A DNA stretch of 45,506 nucleotides from Planctomycetaceae bacterium (GCA_020426515.1 JAGQPW010000003.1:63170-108675); one strand, 5' to 3'; shown: positions 8,270 to 17,209, counted from the first letter of the stretch. Notes: generated by a model from the letters alone, not told the origin. Numbers and translations: made by a program.

Positions 8270-8326
8270 ATGCGACATGCAAACCACGAACAGTTCGACG
8301 AACAGCCATTTTTTTCGAGACGATGA
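8270..8326 (+). CDS. 18-residue leader peptide coupled to the SEC-C gene
   Basis: ACCGGAGG precedes an ATG at 8270 by about 7 bases, a strong ribosome site. The frame ends in TGA overlapping the next ATG (ATGA at 8323-8326). Peptide begins [16 protein letters not shown] strong ribosome site here, and a poor one for the next gene, suggests translation of the SEC-C protein is coupled to this leader. The upstream gap 8024-8269 shows no other gene and must hold the divergent promoters for integrase and this operon. Confidence 0.45.
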   Translation: MRHANHEQFDEQPFFSRR

Positions 8327-8490
8327 GCAAGCGTCGCCGGGGATATCCGTCCGAAACGCACGTGAAGCGTGGGGAGCGGGTGGTCCACGGGGATAAGGTG
8401 CTGCAGGAAAAGCTCGGTCGAAACGACCTCTGCCCCTGCGGTTCCGGCCAACGCTTCAAAAAGTGCTGTCTCTCGAAAGGTTGCTTTTGA
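8323..8490 (+). CDS. SEC-C motif mini-protein
   Basis: 55 residues: a basic N-terminus ([10 protein letters not shown]) and a C-terminal SEC-C zinc motif, [18 protein letters not shown], as found at the end of SecA and in many small proteins that recruit partners or nucleic acid. Almost the whole protein is this motif plus a basic tail. It is the first gene before the RNA-repair operon and is separated from it by a hairpin terminator/attenuator, so it may be a regulatory or adaptor subunit. Confidence 0.7.
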   Translation: MSKRRRGYPSETHVKRGERVVHGDKVLQEKLGRNDLCPCGSGQRFKKCCLSKGCF

Positions 8491-8536
8491 TGGCGTGAAC
8501 CGGGACCACTACTTTCAGAGACTGACTGTCTCCTGA

Positions 8537-8590
8537 CGAAATCGAAGGCCCACTCGGTTCAAGTTAGCCGAGTGGGCCATTTCGTTTTCT
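8537..8590 (+). terminator. Strong hairpin with T-run before the kinase gene
   Basis: GGCCCACTCGG (8547-8557) pairs perfectly with CCGAGTGGGCC (8568-8578) across a 10-base loop. CGAAAT (8537-8542) and ATTTCG (8579-8584) extend it past a CGAA bulge. TTTTCT follows. It ends only a few bases before the kinase Shine-Dalgarno (GGAGG at 8591), so it may act as a partial terminator or attenuator for the RNA-repair operon. Confidence 0.75.
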
Positions 8591-8601
8591 GGAGGTGTGA
8601 C

Positions 8602-9042
8602 ATGGAGGCCGTCATCTTCATGGGGCTACAGGCGTCGGGAAAGTCGTCCTTCTACAAGGAACGGTTCTTCTTCACGCACGTCCGGATCAGTCTGGACTTA
8701 TTGCGGACTCGGAATCGAGAGCGACGGCTGTTGGTTGTGTGCCTGGAGACTCAGCAACCATTCGTCATCGACAACACCAATCCGACCCGTGAGGAGCGAG
8801 CGAAATACATCGAAGCGGCGCAGAAGGCCGGGTATTCCGTGATGGGATACTACTTTCGATCGACGGCCGAGGAATGTCTCACACGAAATCTGCAACGGAC
8901 GAATCGAGTGCCGGAAGTCGGCATCCTGGGCACCGCCAGGAAGTTGCAACGTCCGTCCCTGGATGAAGGCTTTGATCAACTGAGATACATCCGACTGACG
9001 GAGACGGGTTTCGTCGTCGAGGAGTGGAACGATGAAGTTTGA
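8602..9042 (+). CDS. Polynucleotide-kinase-like P-loop kinase (AAA_33 type)
   Basis: 146 residues from the ATG at 8602, which has GGAGG 6 bases upstream; an upstream in-frame ATG at 8572 lies inside the terminator stem and is unlikely. Walker A is GLQASGKS (residues 8-15); RISLDLLR and VIDNTNPTREERAKYI match the substrate-binding and lid regions of T4 Pnk/PNKP-type 5'-OH polynucleotide kinases. The expected job is to phosphorylate 5'-OH ends left by RNases so that the ligase can seal them. Its 3' end overlaps the Thg1-like gene by 11 bp. Confidence 0.85.
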   Translation: MEAVIFMGLQASGKSSFYKERFFFTHVRISLDLLRTRNRERRLLVVCLETQQPFVIDNTNPTREERAKYIEAAQKAGYSVMGYYFRSTAEECLTRNLQRTNRVPEVGILGTARKLQRPSLDEGFDQLRYIRLTETGFVVEEWNDEV

Positions 9043-9808
9043 TGATCTCGACAAGAAAATGCGGGTCTATGAGACTGCCGCCGATTTGTGTGTGCTGCCA
9101 GGCATGTTCATGGTGGCCCGTCTGGATGGGCGAAGTTTCACCCGGTTGACCAAAGAAGTCTGTCAATTCGAAGCTCCGTTCGACGAGCGGTTTCGTGATC
9201 TGATGATGTCCACTGCCGAGTCGCTGATGAACTGCGGGTTCCGGGTGCTGTACGCCTACACCGAGAGCGATGAGATTTCCCTGTTGTTTGATCCGGGAGA
9301 GCAACTCTTCAGTCGGAAGCTGCGGAAGTACAACTCAACACTGGCGGGCGAAGCCAGTGCCCAGTTCTCGGTTCGGCTGGGACAACCGGCGAGTTTTGAC
9401 TGTCGAATTTCCCAGTTGCCAGGCATCGAACTCGTCGTGGACTACTTCCGGTGGCGCAACGAAGACGCCGCACGGAATGCTCTGAGTGCCTGGTGCTATT
9501 GGACGCTTCGAAAAGATGGTCAGAATGAGCAGCAGGCTACACAGCGGATGCTTGGTCTGTCTGTTGGTCAAAAGAATGAACTGCTATTCCAGTACGGAAT
9601 CAACTTCAATGATCTCCCAATCTGGCAGAAGCGGGGCGTCGGACTGTTCTGGGAAGAGTACGACAAGGTGTCGAGAAACCCGCTGACGATGCAGGAAGTC
9701 ACTGCACGGCGGCGGCGGATTCGGACCGAGTTTGAACTACCAATGAAGGACGACTACAGCCGGTTTGTGCGGTCGTTCATTTTCCAACCCCAAACACAAG
9801 GAGCCTGA
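9032..9808 (+). CDS. Thg1-like tRNA 3'-5' polymerase (tRNA-His guanylyltransferase family)
   Basis: 258 residues with the canonical Thg1 palm: [13 protein letters not shown] (D32, G33) and [12 protein letters not shown] (D80, E81) for metal binding, and [19 protein letters not shown] downstream. Thg1-like proteins add nucleotides to RNA 5' ends in the 3'-5' direction. Bacterial members generally repair 5'-truncated tRNAs rather than add G-1 to tRNA-His. It sits between a 5' kinase and an RNA ligase with overlapping reading frames, which supports a tRNA repair role. Confidence 0.93.
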   Translation: MKFDDLDKKMRVYETAADLCVLPGMFMVARLDGRSFTRLTKEVCQFEAPFDERFRDLMMSTAESLMNCGFRVLYAYTESDEISLLFDPGEQLFSRKLRKYNSTLAGEASAQFSVRLGQPASFDCRISQLPGIELVVDYFRWRNEDAARNALSAWCYWTLRKDGQNEQQATQRMLGLSVGQKNELLFQYGINFNDLPIWQKRGVGLFWEEYDKVSRNPLTMQEVTARRRRIRTEFELPMKDDYSRFVRSFIFQPQTQGA

Positions 9809-10551
9809 TGATGGGGACGTCACACGGTGATTTCACCAAGTACCCCCGCACGCCTCACCTGTTTGGATCTAGGGGGACGGACGACGACAAGCATCTCGGC
9901 GAAGCAGAATCGCAGGCGTTCATCGCCGATGGATCACTGATCGTCGAAGAGAAGATCGACGGCACCAACGTCGGTATTCACTTCTCGGATTCCGGTGAGA
10001 TGGTCCTGCAATGCCGGGGCCACCTCATCACCGAGGGGATGCACCCACAGTACGACCTGTTCAAGCAGTGGGCGGCGGTGAAGCAGCCTGCGCTGGAGGG
10101 GATGTTGCAGGACCGTTTCCTGTTATTCGGAGAATGGGTCTACGCCCGGCATTCGATCCTCTACCGCAGGTTGCCCCATTACTTCTTCGAATTCGACATC
10201 TACGACAAGGAGCAGGAAGCCTTTCTCGAACTGCAGCAGCGATTGTCTCTTCTCAAAGGGACGGGAATCCTGACTGTGCCGGTGATTCATACGGGAACCA
10301 TGAAACGTGATCACCTCGAAGAACTGATCGGACCATCGCAGTTCGACAGCCATTTCGAGAACCCCATCACAAATCGACCCGACAACCTGATGGAAGGTCT
10401 GTATCTACGGACGGAGGCCGACGGCATGGTCACGGGGCGGGCCAAGTTTGTGCGTCCGGAGTTTGTGGAAAAGATCAAGCAAAGTACGCACTGGCAGCAT
10501 CAGCAGATGGTGCCCAATCTACTCGCAGAAGGCGTGGATATCTGGTCATGA
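9808..10551 (+). CDS. RNA ligase (RNA_ligase/Rnl2-like nucleotidyltransferase)
   Basis: 247 residues. The N-terminus [13 protein letters not shown] is typical of this bacterial group. Motif I is EEKIDGTN with adenylated Lys49; [10 protein letters not shown] and FEFDIYD cover motifs III/IIIa; motif IV is LMEGLYLR (E196); motif V is [10 protein letters not shown] (K213). It should seal 5'-phosphate/3'-OH RNA ends using ATP. Start is ATG 9808 (overlapping the previous stop) or 9811. It lacks any extra C-terminal specificity domain of note, so substrate choice may come from operon partners. Confidence 0.92.
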   Translation: MMGTSHGDFTKYPRTPHLFGSRGTDDDKHLGEAESQAFIADGSLIVEEKIDGTNVGIHFSDSGEMVLQCRGHLITEGMHPQYDLFKQWAAVKQPALEGMLQDRFLLFGEWVYARHSILYRRLPHYFFEFDIYDKEQEAFLELQQRLSLLKGTGILTVPVIHTGTMKRDHLEELIGPSQFDSHFENPITNRPDNLMEGLYLRTEADGMVTGRAKFVRPEFVEKIKQSTHWQHQQMVPNLLAEGVDIWS

Positions 10552-11684
10552 ACTGGGACCATCTCAAACAGTTGTCGCTGAAGGACATCACGGCCTGGGC
10601 TGAGACCCAGTCATGGTGTCAGGCGATGGCGGACTGCGCACAGGACGCCGAGTGGCATTCCGAAGGGGACGTCTGGACGCATACGAAGATGGTGCTCGGC
10701 CAACTGCACGAACTCGCAGAGTGGCCATCGCTCACACCGCACGATCAGACGGTCTTGACCTTCACCGCTCTGTTTCATGATGTCGCCAAGCCGTTGACGA
10801 CTGAAGTGGATGCCGAAACTGGACGAGTTCGCTCGCCCAAGCATGCCGTCAAAGGGGAGCATGTCGCCCGAGCGGTCCTGCGTGACCTGGGATGTGATCT
10901 GCACTCCCGTGAAGAGATTGCCCGGATGGTCCGTTATCACGGACGCCCGGCGTTCCTGCTCGAACGTGCGGAACCAACGCATGAAGTCGTTCGGTTGTCG
11001 TGGCTGGTCAACAATCGGCTGCTGTACCTCTTCGCACTAGCCGACACCCGTGGCCGGGATACCGACTCGATGACCCGCCCGGAAGAAAACCTGCATTTCT
11101 GGAAGCTCATGGCTGATGAAGCGGGTTGTTACGAGCAGCCGTATCCGTTTGCCACCGACCATGCCCGCTTCACGTTTTTGCGGCAGCGTGAACCCAACCT
11201 GCACTACGTTCCGCACGAAGACTTCACCTGCACAGTCACACTGATGGCCGGACTCCCCGGCAGCGGCAAGGACACGTGGCTGACCAGAAATCGGAGCAAC
11301 CTGCCGATCGTTTCACTGGACGACATTCGCAATGAACTTGATGTCGATCCCACCGACAATCAGGGGGGCGTGGCACAAGAGGCCAGGGAACGTTGCCGTG
11401 AACTCTTGAGGTCAGGAACATCGTTCGCCTTCAACGCCACCAACACGATGCGGCTGACTCGTTCTCGATGGCTCGAACTGTTTGCCAGCTACAACGCCCG
11501 CATTGAGGTCGTCTACCTGGAACCTTCGTTCCAGACACTGCTGCGGCAGAACAAAGCTCGGAGCAAAGCGGTCCCTGAGCCCGTCATCCGCAGGCTGGCC
11601 GAGAAATGTGAGCCACCAACGTGGTTGGAGTGTCACAATCTGGTGCTGAAAGACTTTGATCACGTGGAAACCTTTGAGAGATGA
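10548..11684 (+). CDS. HD-domain phosphohydrolase fused to a Pnk-like kinase
   Basis: 378 residues. Residues about 35-175 are an HD domain (H45 in VWTHT, HD at 77-78 in LFHDVAKP, H131 in RYHGRP, D166), like that of CCA-adding enzymes and other tRNA-end-processing proteins. Residues about 228-378 are a P-loop kinase with GLPGSGKD (235-242), IVSLDDIR and [14 protein letters not shown]. The fusion joins likely 2',3'-cyclic phosphate or 3'-phosphate removal to 5' phosphorylation, the two end-healing steps before ligation. It overlaps both neighbours by 4 bp (ATGA). This is a second kinase besides the one at 8602. Confidence 0.88.
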   Translation: MNWDHLKQLSLKDITAWAETQSWCQAMADCAQDAEWHSEGDVWTHTKMVLGQLHELAEWPSLTPHDQTVLTFTALFHDVAKPLTTEVDAETGRVRSPKHAVKGEHVARAVLRDLGCDLHSREEIARMVRYHGRPAFLLERAEPTHEVVRLSWLVNNRLLYLFALADTRGRDTDSMTRPEENLHFWKLMADEAGCYEQPYPFATDHARFTFLRQREPNLHYVPHEDFTCTVTLMAGLPGSGKDTWLTRNRSNLPIVSLDDIRNELDVDPTDNQGGVAQEARERCRELLRSGTSFAFNATNTMRLTRSRWLELFASYNARIEVVYLEPSFQTLLRQNKARSKAVPEPVIRRLAEKCEPPTWLECHNLVLKDFDHVETFER

Positions 11685-12226
11685 CAGCCCCCGACCGTAC
11701 CTTGCTGATTCTGGACCTGGATGAGACCCTGGTGTACGCCAGCGTGAAGCCGTTGGACCGTGAACCTGAGCATCGGTTTGGGCCATACTTCGTCTATTGC
11801 CGACCTCATGTGCATGAGTTTCTGTGTAATGTGGCGGAACACTTCGATCTTGCGGTCTGGTCTTCGTCGAGTCCCGACTACGCCAATGCCATCGTGCGTT
11901 TCGTCTTTCCCTCACAGTTGGAACTGCAATTCGTGTGGGGACGAGACCGCTGCGTTCAGAGATATGACGGGGAGTTTCAGGCGACCTATTACGTCAAGGA
12001 TTTGAGAAAAGTTGAGCGTCAGGGCTACGACCTCCAGCGAATCCTGATCGTTGATGACACTCCTCAGAAGTGTGAGCGGAACTACGGCAATGCCGTGTAC
12101 GTGCCGGAGTTCTTCGGCGACCAAACTGATACTGTGTTGCAGCGTCTTGGAGCTTATCTCGTGACCTTGGCACACCTTCCAGACGTTCGAACCATCGAAA
12201 AACGTGGCTGGCGGACACACTACTGA
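11681..12226 (+). CDS. HAD-superfamily FCP1/NIF-like phosphatase
   Basis: 181 residues. Motif I is LDLDETL (D12, D14), followed by [20 protein letters not shown] (motif II), YVKDLRKV (motif III Lys) and [10 protein letters not shown] (motif IV acids). This is the FCP1/SCP (NLI-interacting-factor) layout known from RNA polymerase CTD phosphatases. In an RNA-repair operon it more likely removes a 3'- or 5'-phosphate from nucleic acid, like the HAD half of T4 Pnkp and PNKP. Overlaps the previous gene by 4 bp. Confidence 0.87.
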   Translation: MTAPDRTLLILDLDETLVYASVKPLDREPEHRFGPYFVYCRPHVHEFLCNVAEHFDLAVWSSSSPDYANAIVRFVFPSQLELQFVWGRDRCVQRYDGEFQATYYVKDLRKVERQGYDLQRILIVDDTPQKCERNYGNAVYVPEFFGDQTDTVLQRLGAYLVTLAHLPDVRTIEKRGWRTHY

Positions 12227-12354
12227 TATGTTCCTCACGAACTCCACAGAACTCGAACCGGCCACCGACCTCGGTTCATGCACCCAATCGCTGCCATTTG
12301 GGCTTGATAGCTTCGCCGTTGGATCGCCAACACAGATGGAAGCGATTGAGCGTC

Positions 12355-13275
12355 ATGAGTAGGAAACGTCCCAAACACAACTCGAACGAAGTCCCTCAGA
12401 TTACTTGGAATCGAGCAGCTCGCATCTTTCACCATGCCTTGCCGCCAAAGGCCCTTGAAGAGCAGCAGTTCGACCACATGCCAGACAAACTTTGGCAACT
12501 TTCACAGACGCCATACCCCAAAATCGATTTCAGCGATCTGTGGTACTACTTGGGCGATCTGACCTATTGCGAACTTCAGCAAGATCTTTTCGACTACCTG
12601 TTTCCAGTCTGTCTCATGGACTGGCATTTCACACTGATGCGAGATGAGAGCTGTCAACATGAATTCGAGTTTCATCGTGCGATGAGGAATGGCAACATTT
12701 TTCAGAAGATGATGAACAACGACCAGCGACAGGAAGTCTTCGAGTTTTTTCGGGACTCGTTTCTGGAGCGGCTTGATTCTGAATCCGAATCGGTCACATC
12801 AACTTCGGTTCGTCTGAAACCCAAATGGATTTATCGGTTCAATTCTCTAGGCATGGTCATGCCTCGAATTGATTTGATCTGGTGCCCGTGGTGGGAAATG
12901 GAAACGCTCGGAAGGGCGGTTGCTGCACTGGAGTATCTTTCGGGGCTCATGTATCTCGAAGGGGACAACCCACTGTTCCGAGAACAGAAGAGAGCGTTAC
13001 CGCTGATCTTTGCCAATGACAGCATGAATTTCGACGCCGGATGGTTGGAAGAGAATCTCGACTTCCTCAAGCAAGAGTTGACCGTGGATTTCTTCCAATC
13101 CTCTCTTTCCAGAGCCGTTCGCAGACTTCACGGTCATCAACTTGAAAACATAGCGCAGCAATTCCTGGATGATCTTCCGATCTGCCGGGATCTGGTTGCA
13201 GCCAGAATCGAAGAATTGCCGTGTTTACTAGCCGAGGCCCAACCGGATCGTTGGACGGGCCGTTTCACATACTGA
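12355..13275 (+). CDS. Protein of unknown function in the RNA-repair operon
   Basis: 306 residues from ATG 12355; an in-frame start at 12298 would add 19. I do not recognise the family. It is rich in aromatic and acidic residues, with FSDLWYYLGDLTYCELQQDLFDYLFP and CPWWEMETLGRAVAALEYLSGLMY-like helical stretches and a basic N-terminus (MSRKRPKHNS). No membrane segment or nucleotide-binding loop is seen. The gap before it (128 bp) is the largest inside the operon, and the next gene begins 6 bp after its stop. Confidence 0.75.
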   Translation: MSRKRPKHNSNEVPQITWNRAARIFHHALPPKALEEQQFDHMPDKLWQLSQTPYPKIDFSDLWYYLGDLTYCELQQDLFDYLFPVCLMDWHFTLMRDESCQHEFEFHRAMRNGNIFQKMMNNDQRQEVFEFFRDSFLERLDSESESVTSTSVRLKPKWIYRFNSLGMVMPRIDLIWCPWWEMETLGRAVAALEYLSGLMYLEGDNPLFREQKRALPLIFANDSMNFDAGWLEENLDFLKQELTVDFFQSSLSRAVRRLHGHQLENIAQQFLDDLPICRDLVAARIEELPCLLAEAQPDRWTGRFTY

Positions 13276-13281
13276 CTCCCA

Positions 13282-14232
13282 ATGACCGCTTTTCACTCCG
13301 AGAGTCCGATATTCATTCTTCCCACGGGCACGCAGGTCGTGACTCTCCGGGAGATCGTCGGACCGAATGGGCGCACGCAGCATCCTCGGGGAGCGGTTGG
13401 TGTGGTGGTGAAGTCACCCACGGATCTTGATCATGCTTACCGGATTCGGTTTCCAGATGGCGTGGAAGAATCCCTGGCCTCTGGTGATCTCACCACACTC
13501 GCCAAGTTCAAAGAGGGAGACATCGGCGACACTCGACTCGCCGCAAAAGGAAGTGAGTTGTTCGACCGAGTTATCTTCCAGTGCATTATCGGGTCGCAGG
13601 CCTACGGATTGGTGGACGACGCTTCGGACATTGACCGCCGGGGCTTCTATCTGCCGCCTGCCGATCTGCACTGGTCGTTGTACGGTGTCCCGGAACAACT
13701 GGAATGCCATGAGACACAGGAAGCCTATTGGGAAATTCAGAAATTCCTGGTTCTGGCCCTCAAGGCGAACCCGAATGTGCTGGAATGTCTCTATTCCCCG
13801 TTGGTGGAGAAGGCGACTCCTCTGGCCGAGGAACTGCTGGCCATGCGGGAGATCTTCCTCTCCCGGCTGGTCTACCAGACTTACAACGGGTACGTCATGT
13901 CCCAATTCAAGAAAATGCAGGCCGACATCCGCAATCAGGGGCAGGTGAAATGGAAGCACGTGATGCACTTGATCCGACTGCTGATCTCCGGCATCAGCGT
14001 GCTGCGGGACGGGTTTGTTCCAGTCCGGGTCGACGAACACAAGAACCAACTGCTGGCCATCAAGCGGGGCGAAGTGCCGTGGGAAGAGACCGAAAAATGG
14101 CGGCTGAGCCTACACGCCGAGTTTGACGATGCCCTGAAGCAGACGGGCCTGCCAGAACGCCCGGACCATGAACGGGCCAATGCGTACCTACTCAAGGCCC
14201 GCAGACTCGCAACCCAGGAGAAACTGCCGTGA
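13282..14232 (+). CDS. RlaP-type nucleotidyltransferase (Pol-beta superfamily) with N-terminal SH3-like domain
   Basis: 316 residues. The core motif is IIGSQAYGLVDDASDIDRRG (GS at 104-105, D116 and D118), the signature of the predicted nucleotidyltransferases (COG3541, RlaP) that occur beside RNA ligases. Residues about 10-80 form an extra small beta domain (GTQVVTLREI, GVVVKSP, YRIRFPDG) resembling an SH3/KOW barrel and absent from its paralogue at 14606. It probably adds nucleotides to damaged RNA 3' ends. Ends with a 4-bp overlap into the next gene. Confidence 0.85.
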   Translation: MTAFHSESPIFILPTGTQVVTLREIVGPNGRTQHPRGAVGVVVKSPTDLDHAYRIRFPDGVEESLASGDLTTLAKFKEGDIGDTRLAAKGSELFDRVIFQCIIGSQAYGLVDDASDIDRRGFYLPPADLHWSLYGVPEQLECHETQEAYWEIQKFLVLALKANPNVLECLYSPLVEKATPLAEELLAMREIFLSRLVYQTYNGYVMSQFKKMQADIRNQGQVKWKHVMHLIRLLISGISVLRDGFVPVRVDEHKNQLLAIKRGEVPWEETEKWRLSLHAEFDDALKQTGLPERPDHERANAYLLKARRLATQEKLP

Positions 14233-14609
14233 GCAACTTGACCACGATCCTTTACCGACCAGTGGGCCAGGCCGAATTGGATTTGATCGCTGAATCCAAT
14301 TGGAAGCAGTTTCCGCCTCGTCTGTCATGGCAGCCAATCTTCTATCCAGTCCTGACTGAAGATTACGCCATCCGAATTGCCCGAGATTGGAACACGAAAG
14401 ACGCAGCGTCCGACTACGTGGGGTATGTACTTCGGTTCCATGTTCGCACGGCCTACCTGGATCAACATGAGCCTCACGAAGCGGGTGGTCGGGATCTCAA
14501 GGAATACTGGATTCCGGCAGAAGAACTGAATGAATTCAACGACAACATCGTCGGCCCGATCGAACTGATTCATGAGTTCCATCGCCCAGCCACAGAGGAA
14601 CTGCCATGA
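14229..14609 (+). CDS. Small 'ADP-ribosylation/crystallin J1'-type protein
   Basis: 126 residues, GTG start overlapping the previous stop. The sequence (LYRPVGQAELDLIAES, FPPRLSWQPIFYPVL, YAIRIARDWNTKDAASDYVG, YWIPAEELNEFNDNIVG) belongs to a widespread small family that databases often label ADP-ribosylation/crystallin J1, apparently by weak similarity. The RPVG...IFYPV...Y-W layout could be an ADP-ribosyltransferase-like fold, but no function is established. Genes on both sides are nucleotidyltransferases and both overlaps are 4 bp, so it is surely co-translated with them. Confidence 0.7.
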   Translation: MSNLTTILYRPVGQAELDLIAESNWKQFPPRLSWQPIFYPVLTEDYAIRIARDWNTKDAASDYVGYVLRFHVRTAYLDQHEPHEAGGRDLKEYWIPAEELNEFNDNIVGPIELIHEFHRPATEELP

Positions 14610-15370
14610 ACTTCGATCCTCGATTGCAAAAGCAGGTCAACGAGCACCCCTACCCGTTGCTGTTTGCCACGATCAGTGGAGCGCACCTGTACGGGTTTCC
14701 GTCACCGGACTCCGACTTCGATCTGCGGGGCGTCCATCTGTTGCCGCTGGAGGAAGTGGTCGGACTTCAGGAAGGGCGTGAGACCGTGGAGAAGTCAGGG
14801 ATTGACGACGGTTTGGAGATCGACCTGGTGACACACGATGCCAAGAAATTCTTCGGATTGATGCTGAAGAAGAACGGCTACGTGATGGAGCAGGTGTTGT
14901 CACCGCTGATCGTCCACACCACCCCGGAACACGAAGAACTCAAGGCAATTGCTCCCACCTGCCTGACCAGGCATCACGCCCATCACTACCTCGGGTTTGC
15001 CGCCACGCAGTGGAAGCTGTTCCAGAAGGAAGACCCGCCACGGGTTAAGCCACTGCTCTATGTTTACCGGGTCCTGCTGACGGGAATTCACCTGATGAAG
15101 TCCGGTGAGGTCGAGGCGAACCTTGTGCATCTGAACGACGTGTTCAAGCTGCCATACCTCCCCGAACTGATCGAACGAAAGGTCCACGGCACCGAGAAGG
15201 GGACCCTCGATCAGGCCGACCTGGAGTTTCACGAGCGGGAATTCCAGCGGCTGCAGGCCGAACTGGAACAGGCATTTGAGGACAGCACTCTCCCAGAGAG
15301 TCCCAGTGGCGCAGCGGCGTTGAATGATCTGCTGGTCCGCATCCGGCTCGACAATCATTCCAAGGAGTAG
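14606..15370 (+). CDS. Second RlaP-type nucleotidyltransferase
   Basis: 254 residues. Core motif TISGAHLYGFPSPDSDFDLRG (SG at 24-25, D37, D39), then EIDLVTHDAKKFFGLMLKKNGYVMEQVLSP, the family's usual continuation. It is paralogous to the 13282 gene but lacks the N-terminal beta domain and is distant in sequence, so the two may add nucleotides to different substrates. Starts inside the stop of the previous gene (ATGA). Predicted to act on RNA ends together with the ligase. Confidence 0.87.
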   Translation: MNFDPRLQKQVNEHPYPLLFATISGAHLYGFPSPDSDFDLRGVHLLPLEEVVGLQEGRETVEKSGIDDGLEIDLVTHDAKKFFGLMLKKNGYVMEQVLSPLIVHTTPEHEELKAIAPTCLTRHHAHHYLGFAATQWKLFQKEDPPRVKPLLYVYRVLLTGIHLMKSGEVEANLVHLNDVFKLPYLPELIERKVHGTEKGTLDQADLEFHEREFQRLQAELEQAFEDSTLPESPSGAAALNDLLVRIRLDNHSKE

Positions 15371-15373
15371 TTT

Positions 15374-16675
15374 GTGAAATTCGGTGATTTCTCACCACCA
15401 TCTATTCCGTCGCTCGACCAACAGCGAGAAGCCTTGCAAAAGGGTCAGGGGCGGGCGATGCAGTGGGCGTCGAACCAATGCCTTGCCGATGAACTCCTCT
15501 TGGCTGCGTGCCTTCAGGACCAACGCTTCGATGCACAGTCAGAGGACTTAAGAGGCGAGTGGCTCTGGAGGCTCATTGGGGCAACTGGTGCCATAGAGCG
15601 GTTTCGGTCGCCGATCTTACATGCGTTGCACGAAATGGCCGACGAACACGGTGCTCTACAGATTTGTGAACTCGCACGACGGTATGCCATGAACGGGGAT
15701 GTTCGGTTCCGCAAACGACTTTACGAGATCGTCGAGACCAAGCCATTCCCGGATTGTCCGACACTTGGCGAGGAGGAGATCATCGAACTTGATGGTGAAC
15801 AGGCTTTCTTGTTCGCTGCTCGGGTTCGAGGCGAACGCCTGGCGACTCGTGAATGGGAATGGGATGACGAGAATCTTGTCCATCATGCAGTTGAACGATT
15901 TGGCGAAGATCGCATCTCCCCGATGCTGGCAGATTCGGCAGATGCAGGAATCAAACGGTTCTACAGAAACTGGCGGGAGCAAGTGAAGCGGACTTCCGAA
16001 GGCGTAAAAACCCATCGAGACCGGATGCGGTCATATTCCGTAGACGACATCATCATGGCAGCACATGGCCACGATTCGTGCTATTGGTTTCGGGGCTGGG
16101 GGATGCAGGCCGATGAAACTGCTCTGAATTCGGTCCTCACTTCGCTATGGGAAGAAAATGAGCCAATCGTCATTACCCGATTGTTGAGAGTCTTTTCGAA
16201 CCGTTCACTTCCGAAATTCGACACTCGACTGATGGGACTGTGCCAACACAATGACAAGGACGTTCGACATTTGGCATTCAAAGCGTTGGCCCAGAATGCA
16301 AATGAGGCCATCCGAACTTTTGGACTTCAGCAGCTTACCAGCGGAGCCACGGGCTCGGTCATCAGTTTGTTCGTGAAGAACTTCGAGAAGGGCGATGAAA
16401 AACGAATTCTGGAAGCGATGAGTCTCCCTGAAGACCCCTGCGAGCTTCATGGGTTGCTCATGAGTGTCATCAACGTGTTGGAAGCCAATCCAGCAGCCGA
16501 CTGTTGTTCGTTAGCGGTCACCGTCTATGGCTCAACGCCGTGCCAAAACTGTCGGTTCTATGCGGCTCGTCTACTGCACAGGCAGAATGTTGCCCCTGAA
16601 TGGCTCATTGAAGAGTGTCGTTTCGATGCTGACGAAAACTGCCGTCAGTTGTTTGAGGGACTGGCCGGTGGGTGA
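15374..16675 (+). CDS. Helical repeat-like protein of unknown function
   Basis: 433 residues, GTG start 3 bp after the previous stop. The family is not recognised. Predicted almost all helical: TRLLRVFSNRSLPKFDTRLMGLCQHND, VRHLAFKALAQNANEAIRTF and LYEIVETKPF look like HEAT-type repeats (residues about 250-350), suggesting a scaffold or RNA-binding surface. Ser/Cys-rich C-terminal part with a CQNCRFYAARLL stretch. Tight spacing places it in the RNA-repair operon. Confidence 0.75.
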   Translation: MKFGDFSPPSIPSLDQQREALQKGQGRAMQWASNQCLADELLLAACLQDQRFDAQSEDLRGEWLWRLIGATGAIERFRSPILHALHEMADEHGALQICELARRYAMNGDVRFRKRLYEIVETKPFPDCPTLGEEEIIELDGEQAFLFAARVRGERLATREWEWDDENLVHHAVERFGEDRISPMLADSADAGIKRFYRNWREQVKRTSEGVKTHRDRMRSYSVDDIIMAAHGHDSCYWFRGWGMQADETALNSVLTSLWEENEPIVITRLLRVFSNRSLPKFDTRLMGLCQHNDKDVRHLAFKALAQNANEAIRTFGLQQLTSGATGSVISLFVKNFEKGDEKRILEAMSLPEDPCELHGLLMSVINVLEANPAADCCSLAVTVYGSTPCQNCRFYAARLLHRQNVAPEWLIEECRFDADENCRQLFEGLAGG

Positions 16676-16799
16676 AGCAATGGACACCAAGATTCCCAGA
16701 CTTTCCACGTCTCTCTTCTCGGTCCTGGTGATTCTGCAAGCGAACCAGTTCCCCTAAAGCCATCAATCTGAGCGGAAGCCATGAATGAGGTGACCACGA

Positions 16800-17198
16800 A
16801 TGGATGCAGATCAACCGAGCCGTATCAAGCAGGTGATCGTCATGCGGCACGATCTGAAGATGCGCCGTGGCAAACAGATTGCTCAAGGTGCTCACGCCTC
16901 AATGTCGTTCCTCTGTCGCCCATTGCAGGAGCGTGGTTCGGTCTCTTTGGCTGATTTCTCGGAGGTCGAACAAGCATGGCTGACCGGGGCATTCGCCAAA
17001 GTCTGCTGCCGGGTGGACAGCGAAGAAGAGTTGATGGCGATTCACGACAAGGCTGTTGAAAAGGGGCTCGTCGTGCACCTGATTACAGACAGTGGCAAAA
17101 CGGAGTTCCACGGCAGGCCTACACGGACGTGTTTGGCGATCGGCCCAGACAATGCCGAGAAGATCGATGAGATCACCGGCGAACTGCAGTTGTTGTAA
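16800..17198 (+). CDS. Peptidyl-tRNA hydrolase 2 (PTH2 family)
   Basis: 132 residues, the usual PTH2 length. IKQVIVMRHDLKMRRGKQIAQGAHASM is the family start (K, G-K and H-A-S motif residues present), with VCCRVDSEEELMAIHDKA, GLVVHLITDSGKTEF and TCLAIGPDNAEKID completing the domain. The enzyme releases peptides from peptidyl-tRNA on the archaeal/eukaryotic-type fold, which is rare in bacteria as the housekeeping enzyme. Here it would clear peptidyl-tRNA from stalled or damaged tRNAs. GAGGTG lies 7-8 bases before the ATG. A 124-bp gap separates it from the helical protein gene. Confidence 0.92.
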   Translation: MDADQPSRIKQVIVMRHDLKMRRGKQIAQGAHASMSFLCRPLQERGSVSLADFSEVEQAWLTGAFAKVCCRVDSEEELMAIHDKAVEKGLVVHLITDSGKTEFHGRPTRTCLAIGPDNAEKIDEITGELQLL

Positions 17199-17209
17199 CG
17201 AGATCAAGC

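Noticed and set aside
13414..14049. Minus-strand frame of 211 codons inside the nucleotidyltransferase gene
   Set aside because: Lies wholly opposite a gene with clear family motifs; no ribosome site and no recognisable domain.
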